A stretch of 36,753 nt of DNA from Planctomycetota bacterium (GTDB lineage Bacteria > Planctomycetota > PUPC01 > JACPCR01), in NCBI GenBank assembly GCA_030740295.1, contig JASLXP010001242.1, positions 1 through 36,753 on the forward strand. The letters run 5' to 3'. Under the pieces are notes generated by a model, which made no database searches, had not been told where the DNA came from, and worked only from the letters and a program-made list of their open reading frames with translations. How positions within the stretch are numbered: the stretch's first letter is position 1; each line of letters opens with the position of its first letter. This document shows, piece after piece, positions 1-8,691 of the stretch. Position numbers and translations under genes: made by a program.

Positions 1-288
1 GCCCGTGGTCAAAGGACGACGATCCTCCACGGGCGAGACGCCCATGCCACGCCCGCTTAATTAAGTCAGCGCCATTCGGACCAGGCGCTGACGCTTACGA
101 ATGTAGAGTTCTCTTTGACGTCGTGTCTAGTCGTCTACAAGTCCCAAAATTGACAAATGGGTCAAGTTTCGGTGAAGCACTGTAGCCGGAGTTTCGCGTG
201 CGAGCCCTCGGCTCGCATAAGACGCCGCCCTGGAGGGCAGCGCTACGATGGGCTGCTCGACGGTTTGAAGCGAAGCTTCGCTAACTTC
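1..288. repeat. Non-coding region with several palindromic repeat units
   Basis: I see no convincing gene in this stretch. It carries a chain of short inverted repeats. GCCCGTGG (1-8) pairs with CCACGGGC (27-34), and GGGCG (31-35) pairs with CGCCC (39-43). GTCAGCGCC (65-73) pairs perfectly with GGCGCTGAC (84-92). GCGAGCC (200-206) pairs with GGCTCGC (210-216), GCCCT (227-231) pairs with AGGGC (234-238), and AGCGAAGCTTCGCT (269-282) is a perfect 14-bp palindrome 7 bp past the stop of the neighbouring leftward gene. No arm is followed by a clear T-run, so these are not classical terminators. They resemble dispersed extragenic palindromic units. Whether they recur elsewhere in the genome cannot be judged from this window. 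Confidence 0.6.
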
Positions 289-1077
289 TCAGACGCCTTT
301 AGACACCAGAAACTCGAAGCTTGATTTGAGACAATCGAATGGGTCGCGGTAACAGCGGTCCTGTTCTACTGCGTACCACTCAACGCCTGCCCGTTGTCCC
401 GATTCGATGATGCCGTCCCAATTGAGATTCCCTTCGCCGATGGGTGCCATGATGGCTTCGTTGTCCACCACTTCTTTGTCCTTGACGTGAATGACCGGTA
501 CGCGGCCTTGGCAGCGATCGAAGATGGCAATGGGGTCGGCGCCCGCATGGACGGCCCAGTAGGTGTCGAGCTCGAGAGTGAAATCGGGGCCGCCTTCATC
601 GATAAAAATGTCGTACCAGGTCTTCGGTCCCGGCGCGTAGCGCACGAATTCGTGCGCGTGGTTGTGATAGCCCCAGGTGATGCCGGCTTCTTTAAGCCTG
701 GCGATCGTTGCAGCAGAATCCTTTACGAATTCGCGGAAACCGTCAGCGCCTTTTTCACGATACGGGCCCGGAATGCCGCCAATGGCGGTGTAAGTGCAGC
801 CGAGCGTCTGGTGAAAATCAATTTCACGCTGCGTTTCGTTCGCCAGATCATCCCAGCCTCGATGGGTAGCGATTGTCTCGAGGCCGTTGTCGTCGAGCAT
901 TTTCCTTCCATCTGCAGCGTCCACTTCCGGTCCGTCTCCGCCCATGCAGCCGACCGCTGACAGTTGGACTGCCTCGTAGCCGATGTCGCTGATCTTCTTC
1001 AGACTGTCGGCAAAATCTGAGGCGGTCTTTGTCTGATCGCGAAGGGTGTACATTTGAACTGCGGCTCTACTTCCCAT
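289..1077 (-). CDS. Sugar phosphate isomerase/epimerase (xylose isomerase-like TIM barrel)
   Basis: Protein of 262 aa, the usual length for the AP endonuclease 2/xylose isomerase-like TIM-barrel family. These soluble enzymes usually isomerise or epimerise sugars or inositol derivatives with a divalent metal. The N-terminus (AVQMYTLRD) and the segments WGYHNHAHEF, FTLELDTYW, VIHVKDKE and WYAVEQD are the usual strand ends with candidate metal ligands (Glu, Asp, His). It is similar in layout to the gene at 14896-15660, suggesting paralogs. The start is supported by GGAG at 1085-1088, seven bases before the ATG. It follows the SHOCT-like gene by 23 bp on the same strand, so it may be the last gene of that transcript. 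The substrate cannot be told from sequence. Confidence 0.9.
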   Translation of the reverse strand: MGSRAAVQMYTLRDQTKTASDFADSLKKISDIGYEAVQLSAVGCMGGDGPEVDAADGRKMLDDNGLETIATHRGWDDLANETQREIDFHQTLGCTYTAIGGIPGPYREKGADGFREFVKDSAATIARLKEAGITWGYHNHAHEFVRYAPGPKTWYDIFIDEGGPDFTLELDTYWAVHAGADPIAIFDRCQGRVPVIHVKDKEVVDNEAIMAPIGEGNLNWDGIIESGQRAGVEWYAVEQDRCYRDPFDCLKSSFEFLVSKGV

Positions 1078-1100
1078 GATGGTTCTCCTGGTTGGTTAGG

Positions 1101-1505
1101 TTACTCACAAAATATTTTCAGGATCTGCGTTTCGTTTTCGATGTCTACGTGCAGGTCCGGCAGGTGCTCTAACAGCGTTTCCATGTCTTCAACGTCTACA
1201 GTTTCAAAGGTGGCTTCGATCCCGTTTTCTCGGAGTATCCGATTCAGTTTCCGGGCGGCAGCCTTGGGGAACATTTTTGCCATCTTGGCCACGGTTCTCA
1301 GCAGCGGAAAAGGAATTCGCATATGCGTGCCTTTGCCGTTGAGCTGACCGGGCTCATTGGAAACGACTCTGAGAAATCTCGGTTTGGAACTGCGCCTGCT
1401 CGTGTCGACCGGAGGGAGGGCCAATTCTCTAAGTAGGACTGCGGCCTCATCCGCGCCGATCTTTCCCTCTGAGAGTAGGTCGATAATCCTGGCCCTTTCA
1501 CTCAT
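1101..1505 (-). CDS. SHOCT-like domain protein
   Basis: Small protein of 134 aa from the chosen ATG at 1505. It begins with a short helical SHOCT-like hairpin (ARIIDLLSEGKIGADEAAVL), followed after a linker by a segment (RFLRVVSN...MRIPFPLLRTVAKM) and an acidic C-terminus ending in a beta strand (ETQILKIFCE). This two-part layout is known from SHOCT-like proteins that often sit beside regulators; their function is not established. The frame stays open upstream to 1745, overlapping the preceding gene by 50 bp, but family proteins start at the MSERAR-like position and the upstream 80 residues look unlike the family. No clear Shine-Dalgarno sequence supports either start. If 1505 is right, 1506-1695 is a 190-bp gap in which I see nothing definite. 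Confidence 0.7.
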   Translation of the reverse strand: MSERARIIDLLSEGKIGADEAAVLLRELALPPVDTSRRSSKPRFLRVVSNEPGQLNGKGTHMRIPFPLLRTVAKMAKMFPKAAARKLNRILRENGIEATFETVDVEDMETLLEHLPDLHVDIENETQILKIFCE

Positions 1506-1695
1506 GGCGCATTCATACCGAGGCGACAGCGCGAGCACAAATCGTTCGCCTGAATGGTCCCGCTGGAGTGGAAGATTGGCGTAGGTGGAGAAGTGGTCCT
1601 GGTATACTTGTTCTGTGAGGTCTATGGCGGCTTTCTCTTCGTCATAGTCTTTGTCTTCGTCGCTATCATCCAAGGCAAAGAGCTCGTGGAGACAG

Positions 1696-3579
1696 TCACA
1701 TATCCCGGATGTATTCCGCTGCGTACGTCCGCACCTCCTTGCCATTCAGGACATGAAACTGTCGCAGCCGTTCCACGGTTTGCTGGCTGAACCGCTTCAG
1801 GGGGAGGTGCACTATTTTGCGTCCGTAGCCGCGTGCGAGCTTGCGCCAGGAGCTCTTGGGCGGGGCAGGAGAGACGAGCGCCACGTGCCGCTCTTTTGAA
1901 TTCATGAAAGCGCCGGCCAGGAGGCGTTCCTCGAGTGTGAAATCCATGGGAATTCTCGGGTCGGTCCACACATCGATGATGGACCTGGGCGGAAAGAGGA
2001 AGAACGCGCCGCCGTACGTCGCCTCCGCGATACCCGGGCCGATCAGGTTTTGCTGATAGTCGGTGGCAAAGAAACAGAGCGTGGATTCTTCGTGGTGCTC
2101 CGCATACCAGGTGCACTGCCAGGAATACTTTTTCAGGTCTGCAGGGGTATCGAAAAGAAAGATGACCACCTCGATAGAGCCGCGGGATGGCGGGACGACC
2201 TTTACGTAGATATCACCTTCGTGCCAGTGTCGGAGAGTCTCACGCATGTCGAGCCCATCCCGGATGCTGGTGGTGAATTTTTCACTGCGGGCAAGGTCGG
2301 CACCGATGATGGCTTTTGCCTGTTCCCGGACGTGGGTGTGGAAGCTTTCAATCTTTTCATCTTCCGGCGGCCAGGAACATTGTCCGAAAGGATTCCAGCG
2401 CTGTTTCCACCGTTCGATATCGCGCTCTCTGGGAGGTGGCTTGAGCTCGAGAGTGCGCCAGGAAACCGCGAGCCCGGGCAGTCTGTTTTTGATCGTGACG
2501 ACGCCGCACTCCGGGAATTCGGCCTGATTAATGCCCACCGACGCTTCCTGCCACGGCTGGCCTTCGCCCTGGTAAGGGAACTTCCGCGCCGTCTCCGCTA
2601 TCTTGATCGCGAACTCATCGCCAAAAATCTGCTGGGCCGCGAGCATCAGGTTGTAGAGGTCCGGCGAGAGTCGCCGATCCATGAGTGTCAGGTTGCGCAC
2701 ATAACGGAAGTAAACCGATAGCAATTGGGGTGTGATGCGCTGGGCGCGCCGTTCGTCTTCTTCGAGCCAGCGGTCACGGGCTTCAAGAACCAGTTCCTTG
2801 ATTCCTTCGATGCTGAGGTCGTCATCCGGCAAAAGCTCGCGGCGGCTGCGGACGTAGAGGTGCGTGATGTAAGGCAGCTCGCCCAGAATGAAGAGAAGGG
2901 TGGATTCCCGGACCTTGTAAGTGCGGACAGGCGCAAAAAAAACCGCGTGCTCGGGCTCGGCAAGTTCTCGTGCGTAGGCATCGCGTATCCAGGGCCAATC
3001 AAGAACGGAGCACACGAAAAGAACGGAATCGTAATGCGACTCGAGCTCCCGAAGCCGCGCCGACATTTTACGAATGCGTTCGCTATGCTGGGCTGATCGG
3101 GGCGGCGGAATTGCCGGCAGAACGGCCGCACCGAATTTTTCGATGGAGACCTCTTTGAGCGCGTACGGGTCGGGCAGGTAACCCGGATAGCTCTCGAAGC
3201 GCTCAGTTTCAAGGTCGATGAACTCCGTGGCGATGCGTTCCTGGCTCGCAATCCAGAGAGCGAGGATGACCGGCTGGCACGGATCGATGGGGACGTAGCT
3301 GTAAGTGTTTTCCTCTTCTTCTTCTTCTCCGCCGACCAACTTGCCGGGATCGAACGGCATGGGTTCTTCCATGGCGACTATCGATATGGCCGGCAGTTTG
3401 TCTATGCCTTCTTGGACCTGTTCTTTGAAAGAAGTCGGCAATGGAACTGCGAGGCAATCCCATCTGTGTGCGAGCATCTCTTCGCGAACGGCAAGCGCGA
3501 AATCGCCACTGCCATGGATTACCGGCAAGAGTTTTATTCTCTCGCTCAACCAGAGGATGTCCTGTGCAGTTTCAGGCAT
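1696..3579 (-). CDS. Large conserved-type protein, possible distant DUF5682/TraB-like family member
   Basis: Protein of 627 aa without signal peptide or membrane segment, so probably cytoplasmic. I do not recognise it with certainty. The N-terminal 200 residues have the rhythm of the DUF5682/TraB-ChaN-like fold: a first strand with IHGSGDF (residues 21-27) and a following helix, a strand before residue 50, then QPVILALWIASQERIATEF and IDLE (102-124), then a helix and strand ERIRKMSARLRELE...SVLFVCSVLDW (168-195). An acidic run of six Glu lies at 85-90. The C-terminal 400 residues are unassigned. It lies 27 bp downstream of a MoxR-type ATPase on the same strand, and DUF5682 proteins are known to be encoded next to MoxR ATPases, which supports the reading. 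There is no clear ribosome binding site. The family call is an inference from pattern only. Confidence 0.6.
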   Translation of the reverse strand: MPETAQDILWLSERIKLLPVIHGSGDFALAVREEMLAHRWDCLAVPLPTSFKEQVQEGIDKLPAISIVAMEEPMPFDPGKLVGGEEEEEENTYSYVPIDPCQPVILALWIASQERIATEFIDLETERFESYPGYLPDPYALKEVSIEKFGAAVLPAIPPPRSAQHSERIRKMSARLRELESHYDSVLFVCSVLDWPWIRDAYARELAEPEHAVFFAPVRTYKVRESTLLFILGELPYITHLYVRSRRELLPDDDLSIEGIKELVLEARDRWLEEDERRAQRITPQLLSVYFRYVRNLTLMDRRLSPDLYNLMLAAQQIFGDEFAIKIAETARKFPYQGEGQPWQEASVGINQAEFPECGVVTIKNRLPGLAVSWRTLELKPPPRERDIERWKQRWNPFGQCSWPPEDEKIESFHTHVREQAKAIIGADLARSEKFTTSIRDGLDMRETLRHWHEGDIYVKVVPPSRGSIEVVIFLFDTPADLKKYSWQCTWYAEHHEESTLCFFATDYQQNLIGPGIAEATYGGAFFLFPPRSIIDVWTDPRIPMDFTLEERLLAGAFMNSKERHVALVSPAPPKSSWRKLARGYGRKIVHLPLKRFSQQTVERLRQFHVLNGKEVRTYAAEYIRDM

Positions 3580-3606
3580 GCGGGGGGAGATGGTTGATGA
3601 TCGACA

Positions 3607-4569
3607 TTATTCCTCGTCCTCTTCATCTTCCCAGTTCTCGGGATTCAGACCTTCGATATCACCGAACAGCAGACTGCCAAGACCCATTGGTGGAAGCTCG
3701 CCACCGAGCGCCTGTTTCTTCTTCTCTGACATGGCTTCGAGGTCCAGGGCCTCCTCGCCGAGAACCATCTGCAATGCCTCGTACCAGGCACTATCTCTCG
3801 AAAGTGGATGGGATGACTCCTGGCTGAGCCGCTTGAGCATGTATTGCAGCAGATGGAGGCCGTCACGGGGACTGAAGTCGAGCTTGAGCTCGTGGGAGCT
3901 CTGCAGGAAATCGACGGTCAAGGCAAGCAGCTCATCCTCGGCAAAGGGCAAGTGGTATTTCAGGATGGCCATCTCATCGTCACGCTCGGGGAAACCGAGC
4001 GAAACTGTCGGCTGAAGGCGCGAGAGAATGTAGTCCGGAATCTCGTAGGTGGATTCGTCTTCGTTCATCGTAATGGCACAGCGGAATTCTCTATCCGCAT
4101 GAATGACCACACCGGCCACCACGGATTCAACATAACGACGATGGTCAAGAAGAGGCGCGAGGCTGGCCCATGATTTTTCGTTCATACGATTGCCTTCATC
4201 GAGAATACAGACGCCACCCTTGACCATCGCGGTCACAAGCGGGGAGGCGTGATACGCAATGCTTCCGGATTCGGCCAGGACAGGTGTGACGAGGAGATCC
4301 TCCGGCCGCGTATCCGCGGTGCATTGATAGATGTACAGCTCCTGGTCTCGCTCGGCCGCGGCGGCCATTCCCAGAGTTGTCTTTCCCATGCCGGGCAGGC
4401 CCGCAATGCGTGGTGAGAGGGGCAGGTCTTCGTCGGCCACGGTTAGCCAGCATGCAAGGAGCTGCCGTAGAGTCTCGACCTGTCCGATCCACTTCTGACT
4501 GGATCGGACGGGCTCGCAAAGGTGCAGATGGATGCCACCGATTTCAATGGATCTTTCTTCGGTTCTCAT
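3607..4569 (-). CDS. MoxR-type AAA+ ATPase
   Basis: Protein of 320 aa. Walker [10 protein letters not shown] is at residues 57-65, Walker [10 protein letters not shown] at 120-128, sensor 1 ITMNED at 166-171, and an arginine-finger-like ILSRLQP at 181-187 is followed by FPERDDEM. The DEGNRM form and the layout match MoxR AAA+ ATPases, which act as chaperones or remodelling factors and normally work with partner proteins, often VWA-domain proteins. No VWA gene is present nearby; the direct partner candidate is the 627-aa protein downstream. The C-terminus ends in an acidic tail (WEDEEDEE). It is the first gene of the leftward group and is divergent from the NADH-oxidising operon across 228 bp. 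The start lacks a visible Shine-Dalgarno sequence. Confidence 0.88.
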   Translation of the reverse strand: MRTEERSIEIGGIHLHLCEPVRSSQKWIGQVETLRQLLACWLTVADEDLPLSPRIAGLPGMGKTTLGMAAAAERDQELYIYQCTADTRPEDLLVTPVLAESGSIAYHASPLVTAMVKGGVCILDEGNRMNEKSWASLAPLLDHRRYVESVVAGVVIHADREFRCAITMNEDESTYEIPDYILSRLQPTVSLGFPERDDEMAILKYHLPFAEDELLALTVDFLQSSHELKLDFSPRDGLHLLQYMLKRLSQESSHPLSRDSAWYEALQMVLGEEALDLEAMSEKKKQALGGELPPMGLGSLLFGDIEGLNPENWEDEEDEE

Positions 4570-4708
4570 GTTCTAAGGTGAATCTGGTGAGCCGTTCCTG
4601 ATGCGGAGAGTCACAATCCAGAATGACCGAATATGGCGAAGAATCAACGCACTCGATGGGGTGGTTCTACACTTTTCACAGGTTCCGGCTTCAAACGTAT
4701 TTTCACCA

Positions 4709-4737
4709 TTGCCTACGATCATTGCCTGCTGTAATAT
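4709..4737 (+). promoter_or_regulatory. Possible sigma70-type promoter for the electron-transfer operon
   Basis: TTGCCT at 4709-4714 and TAATAT at 4732-4737 are separated by 17 bp, about 60 bp before the ATG at 4798, in the 228-bp divergent space. The match to consensus is only partial, so this is a weak prediction. Confidence 0.3.
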
Positions 4738-4797
4738 GCCGCGGCCTTAGGAATTACGGCAGTTAATCCCCCGAAACAGACATTGAGGTCGAAATAT

Positions 4798-6462
4798 ATG
4801 GCCGATCAAGAGTCCATGCCTGACCCCCACAAGAACGTCATCAGTGAACTCTCTCGCTACCACGAAGACAACGGGTTTTTATCGGAACAAGCCATACACG
4901 ATATCGCTCACAAGCTCGAATTGCCGCTTTACAAGGTCTACGGGGTCGCTTCCTTCTATCCATCCTATCGATTCACACCGCCTCCCAGGGCGGTGGTAAA
5001 CGTATGCCGCGATCTCTCGTGCTGGATGGCAGGCGGGACGGATCGCTTGAAGGAAGTGCTCCTCAAGATGCCGGATGTGGAAGTGAATGAAGTTTCGTGC
5101 ATCGGCCGTTGCGATATGGCCCCCGCGGGTGACATCAACAACCGCCCCGTGCAGCTTGGCGATACGGAGCAGGCCGTCATCTGGGCGCGGCATCCTGACC
5201 TGATAGAAGAAAAACACCCGACGCCCTGGAAGCGTTGGCCGACCGATCCGTACGACACTGAAGAGGATCGATACGGCGCAATCCGCTCATGCCTCAGAGG
5301 CGAAAAGGCCCCGGACGAAGTCATCCAGATTCTGAAGGATTCCGCATTGCGGGGGCTGGGCGGCGCTGGTTTTCCCGCGGGTCTGAAATGGCAATTCGCA
5401 CGGGCGGAAAAGGACACCCCCAAATACATCGTCTGCAATGCAGATGAAAGCGAACCGGGGACGTTCAAAGACCGCGAGATCATCTCTACCGCACCTTACC
5501 TCACCCTCGAAGGCATGCTCCTCGCCGCCTGGGTAGCCGGGGCTGAGGACGGCTATTTCTATATCCGACACGAATACCATATCGAAGAGCATGCCATGCG
5601 AGCGGCCATTGAAGATGCCTATCGCCGGGGCATGCTGGGCAAGAATATCCTCGGCACCGATTTCAATTTTGATGTGACCATCTTCGTCTCGCCGGGAGGC
5701 TACATCCAGGGCGAAGAGACGGCCCTCCTCGAGGCCCTTGAAGGCAACCGCGGCGAGCCGCGCAACAAGCCGCCATTCCCGGGCGTGAAGGGCCTCTTCG
5801 GCAAGCCTACGGTCATCAACAATGTTGAAACGCTTGCGATGGTGCCCGTCATTCTGGAGCGCGGCGTCGACTGGTGGAATGACCAGGGAGTCGCTGAATA
5901 CCAGGGCCTGAAATTCATTTCGATCTCCGGTCACGTGGAGCGGCCGGACGTTTATTGCATTCCGATGGGCACGACGATTCGTGAGTTTATCGAAATGGCC
6001 GGGGGCATGAAGGATGGCATGGAGCTCCAGGCTATCCTGCCCGGCGGCGCGTCCTCCAACATCATCAGCCCGGACAAGATTGACACTCCCATGGATTTCA
6101 AAGCGATGAATGAAATCGGAAGCATGATGGGATCCGGCGCCATGGTCGTGATCGGGGAGGGGGTCGACCTCATCGAAGTGGGGGCCAATATTTCTACCTT
6201 TTTCCGAAATGAGTCTTGTGGCAAATGCGTTCCCTGCCGGCTGGGAACATCCAAAGGAGTAGCCATCGTGGATGAGTTTCTCTCCGGCAATTGTGGCCCC
6301 GAGAAGCTCGCGGAGCTCAACGAGCTGAATGAAGTCATGGGGAAGACTTCCATCTGCGGTCTTGGCCAGGTAGCGCTGGGCCCCATGGTTTCAGTTCTCA
6401 AGAATTTCCCCGACGCAGCAGGCGAACGCGCCCGAAATGCTGACACGGGTAAGGTATCGTGA
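4798..6462 (+). CDS. NuoE-NuoF fusion: NADH-oxidising flavin/Fe-S subunit
   Basis: Protein of 554 aa joining two respiratory complex I subunits that are normally separate. Residues 1-140 are NuoE-like, with a thioredoxin-fold [2Fe-2S] site C70-x4-C75 and C101-x3-C105. Residues 155-540 are NuoF-like: the glycine-rich FMN/NADH site GLGGAGFPAG at 186-195, NADESEPGTFKDRE at 214-227, and the [4Fe-4S] ligands C474, C477, C480 (ESCGKCVPCR) with C520 (SICGLG). It should oxidise NADH in the cytoplasm and pass electrons to a partner Fe-S protein, the next gene. The ATG at 4798 is chosen because GAGG at 4785-4788 precedes it by nine bases; an in-frame TTG at 4783 overlaps that site and is unlikely. Such fusions also occur in NAD-linked hydrogenases and formate dehydrogenases, but no hydrogenase gene is seen here. 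Confidence 0.95.
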   Translation: MADQESMPDPHKNVISELSRYHEDNGFLSEQAIHDIAHKLELPLYKVYGVASFYPSYRFTPPPRAVVNVCRDLSCWMAGGTDRLKEVLLKMPDVEVNEVSCIGRCDMAPAGDINNRPVQLGDTEQAVIWARHPDLIEEKHPTPWKRWPTDPYDTEEDRYGAIRSCLRGEKAPDEVIQILKDSALRGLGGAGFPAGLKWQFARAEKDTPKYIVCNADESEPGTFKDREIISTAPYLTLEGMLLAAWVAGAEDGYFYIRHEYHIEEHAMRAAIEDAYRRGMLGKNILGTDFNFDVTIFVSPGGYIQGEETALLEALEGNRGEPRNKPPFPGVKGLFGKPTVINNVETLAMVPVILERGVDWWNDQGVAEYQGLKFISISGHVERPDVYCIPMGTTIREFIEMAGGMKDGMELQAILPGGASSNIISPDKIDTPMDFKAMNEIGSMMGSGAMVVIGEGVDLIEVGANISTFFRNESCGKCVPCRLGTSKGVAIVDEFLSGNCGPEKLAELNELNEVMGKTSICGLGQVALGPMVSVLKNFPDAAGERARNADTGKVS

Positions 6463-6497
6463 ATTCAATCTTATTCGCAGGCGACTGGAGTTAGCCC

Positions 6498-8690
6498 ATG
6501 AGTGACGAAATGGTCACACTCACGATTGATGAAAAGGAAGTCTCTGTTCCTCCCGGCACCACTATCTATGACGCGGCCAGGGAGAACGACATTGACATTC
6601 CAGTCGTTTGCCACATGCCCGGTCTCGAACCGGTAGCGGCCTGCCGCATGTGTGTGGTGGATGCGGGCGCGCGCACCTTCCCCGCAGCGTGCATTCGTGA
6701 ATGTGAAAAAGGCATGGAGGTGAAGACCAACACGCCGGAGGTAGCCAAAGCGAGAAAAGTGTTGACCGAACTTCTGATGACGGATTATCCGGAAGTCGAA
6801 GAGTCCGATCAGCATCTCGCGGATTTTGAGATCGAGAATCTCAGCAAGCGTGAAGGTGTTGCACCCGGGCATACTCGTTTTCCCGTAAAGGAAGAAGAAC
6901 GGGCCAGGGACAATTCTTCTTCCGTTATCAAGGTCGACCACAATGCCTGTATCCTCTGCGACCGGTGTGTGCGCGCGTGTACGGATGTGAAAGGAAACCT
7001 TGTCATCGGACGTAACGGAAAGGGTTTTCTTGCACAGATCGGTTTTGACAACGATCTGCCCATGGGGCAATCGAGCTGCGTCAGTTGCGGCGAATGCCTG
7101 GTCTCATGCCCGACCTCTGCACTGACGATCAATGACGGCGGATTTACCGTTGGCGACGCGTTTAAGGAATCCGGCGACCCGGTCGTAGCTGACGAGCTCC
7201 TGGATATTTCGATTTTCCAGGGCATCTCACCGGCCTTCCTCCAGCGCAATCTTGAAGCATGTGTTCGCCGCACGTTCAAGAAGGGCGAAATCATCTGCCG
7301 TGAAGGCGAATTCGGGAACACAGCTTTCTATGTGATCGAGGGCGCAGTCGAGGTGTACATCTCTACTCCAGTCGAGCGTCAGATCAAGAAGACCCAGCTC
7401 TCGGGCCTCTTCGGGCTGGTGAACAGGATGGCCAGCGGATTATCGCAACGAGAGAAACACCAGGAAGACCCCGAAAGCATGGGGTTCATTCCCATCGATG
7501 CGCCCATCGACCTGGACAAGCAAAACCCGGTGGCGCAGATGATGAAAGGAGACCTGTTCGGCGAACAGAGCGCGATGAATTTTTATCCGCGCTCGGCCAC
7601 TGTACGCGCGGCAGAAGATTGCGTGCTGTTGGAGATGCTCAGGCCGGTGCTCCAGATCCTCCAGAAGAACCCGGCCTTCAAAGAGGAGATGGAGGAGAAG
7701 TACAAAGAGCGCGCCCTTTCAAACCAATTGCGCGGCATGCCGATCTTTAAATCTCTTACTCCTGAATTCATTGACGAGCTTCGAGAAAAAGTCGAGCTCA
7801 TTCGATACGAACCGGGCGAAACCATCTTCTCTGAAGGGGACCCCGCGGACGCGCTTTACATCGTCCGGCTTGGATTCGTGCAGGTGATGAAACGTTTCCC
7901 CGGCGGAGACCTGACTCTTGCTTATCTGCACAAGGGCACTTATTTCGGGGAGATGGGTCTGCTCGGGGAGATGGTGCGAACGGCCTCCTGCAAAGCCCTC
8001 GACCACGTCGAGCTTGTCAAGGTATCCGCAGTGGATTTCCGCATCATGCTCGAACGCTTCCCCGAAGTTGAGGCATCGTTCCGCAAGGAAGTGGAGGACC
8101 GTGAGGAACAGAACCGTGCCATCGCGGAAGCGGGGATGGTCGGTGACCAGAATATGACGGACTTCCTGGACCAGGGCCTGATGAAAGCCCAAAGTCTGTT
8201 GCTGCTTGATCTTGATAAGTGTGTCCGTTGCGATGAATGCGTCCGCGCGTGTGCCGATGCTCACGAAGGAGTGACCCGGCTTGTCCGCGATGGCCTGAGA
8301 TTCGATCGCTACCTGGTCGCCACCGCCTGCCGCTCGTGCACCGATCCTCTGTGCATGGTGGGTTGTCCGGTCGGCTCTATTCGCCGGCGCAACTCGCTCG
8401 AGATCATCATTGAAGACTGGTGCGTTGGATGCGGGCTCTGCGCAGAGCAATGCCCGTACGGCAACATTAACCTCCATCCTTTTGAAGCCCGAGAAGAGGA
8501 CCCCGAGCACCTCGGCCGCAAGCGAGTGGTCGTCAGAAACAAAGCAACCGGATGCGATCTTTGCTCCGACATCGGAAGCCCGAGCTGTGTTTACGCATGC
8601 CCTCACGATGCGGCCCATCGAGTCAACGGACAGCAGTTCTTCGAGAAACATTACCTGGGCGTAAAGTCATCCGAAGGAAGGGAGAACTAG
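6498..8690 (+). CDS. Ferredoxin - double cyclic-nucleotide-binding - DmsB-like ferredoxin fusion protein
   Basis: Protein of 730 aa with an unusual domain chain. Residues 1-80 form a NuoG/HoxU-like [2Fe-2S] domain (C38, C49, C52, C65). Residues 148-210 hold two [4Fe-4S] sites (C151/154/157/161 and C194/197/200/204). Two cyclic-nucleotide-binding domains follow, about 240-385 and 415-525, each with a phosphate-binding cassette (FGEQSAMNFYPRSAT at 354-368; FGEMGLLGEMVRTAS at 483-497). Residues 568-705 carry sixteen cysteines in DmsB/NrfC-like spacing for four [4Fe-4S] clusters (C575/578/581/585, C611/614/619/623, C642/645/648/652, C686/689/697/701). The His-Cys3 cluster expected near residue 105 is missing. 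TGGAG at 6486-6490 sets the start. It probably links the NADH dehydrogenase to the membrane cytochrome encoded 1 bp downstream. A regulatory role for cAMP or cGMP is inference. Confidence 0.9.
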   Translation: MSDEMVTLTIDEKEVSVPPGTTIYDAARENDIDIPVVCHMPGLEPVAACRMCVVDAGARTFPAACIRECEKGMEVKTNTPEVAKARKVLTELLMTDYPEVEESDQHLADFEIENLSKREGVAPGHTRFPVKEEERARDNSSSVIKVDHNACILCDRCVRACTDVKGNLVIGRNGKGFLAQIGFDNDLPMGQSSCVSCGECLVSCPTSALTINDGGFTVGDAFKESGDPVVADELLDISIFQGISPAFLQRNLEACVRRTFKKGEIICREGEFGNTAFYVIEGAVEVYISTPVERQIKKTQLSGLFGLVNRMASGLSQREKHQEDPESMGFIPIDAPIDLDKQNPVAQMMKGDLFGEQSAMNFYPRSATVRAAEDCVLLEMLRPVLQILQKNPAFKEEMEEKYKERALSNQLRGMPIFKSLTPEFIDELREKVELIRYEPGETIFSEGDPADALYIVRLGFVQVMKRFPGGDLTLAYLHKGTYFGEMGLLGEMVRTASCKALDHVELVKVSAVDFRIMLERFPEVEASFRKEVEDREEQNRAIAEAGMVGDQNMTDFLDQGLMKAQSLLLLDLDKCVRCDECVRACADAHEGVTRLVRDGLRFDRYLVATACRSCTDPLCMVGCPVGSIRRRNSLEIIIEDWCVGCGLCAEQCPYGNINLHPFEAREEDPEHLGRKRVVVRNKATGCDLCSDIGSPSCVYACPHDAAHRVNGQQFFEKHYLGVKSSEGREN

Positions 8691-8691
8691 G

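Noticed and set aside
394..960. Open frame on the plus strand opposite the first sugar isomerase
   Set aside because: The isomerase on the minus strand has family motifs and a good ribosome binding site.
1506..1745. 80-residue extension of the SHOCT-like protein overlapping the previous gene
   Set aside because: SHOCT-like proteins start at the inner Met; the extension has no family pattern, though translation cannot be fully excluded.
7719..8651. Open frame of 310 codons antisense to the ferredoxin-CNBD gene
   Set aside because: The sense strand encodes many conserved Cys motifs and two CNBDs; the antisense product has no family pattern.
4798..8690. Operon as part of a bidirectional or electron-bifurcating hydrogenase
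   Set aside because: The NuoEF and HoxU-like parts fit, but no NiFe or FeFe catalytic motif (such as the H-cluster TSCCPxW) is present in any frame of the region.
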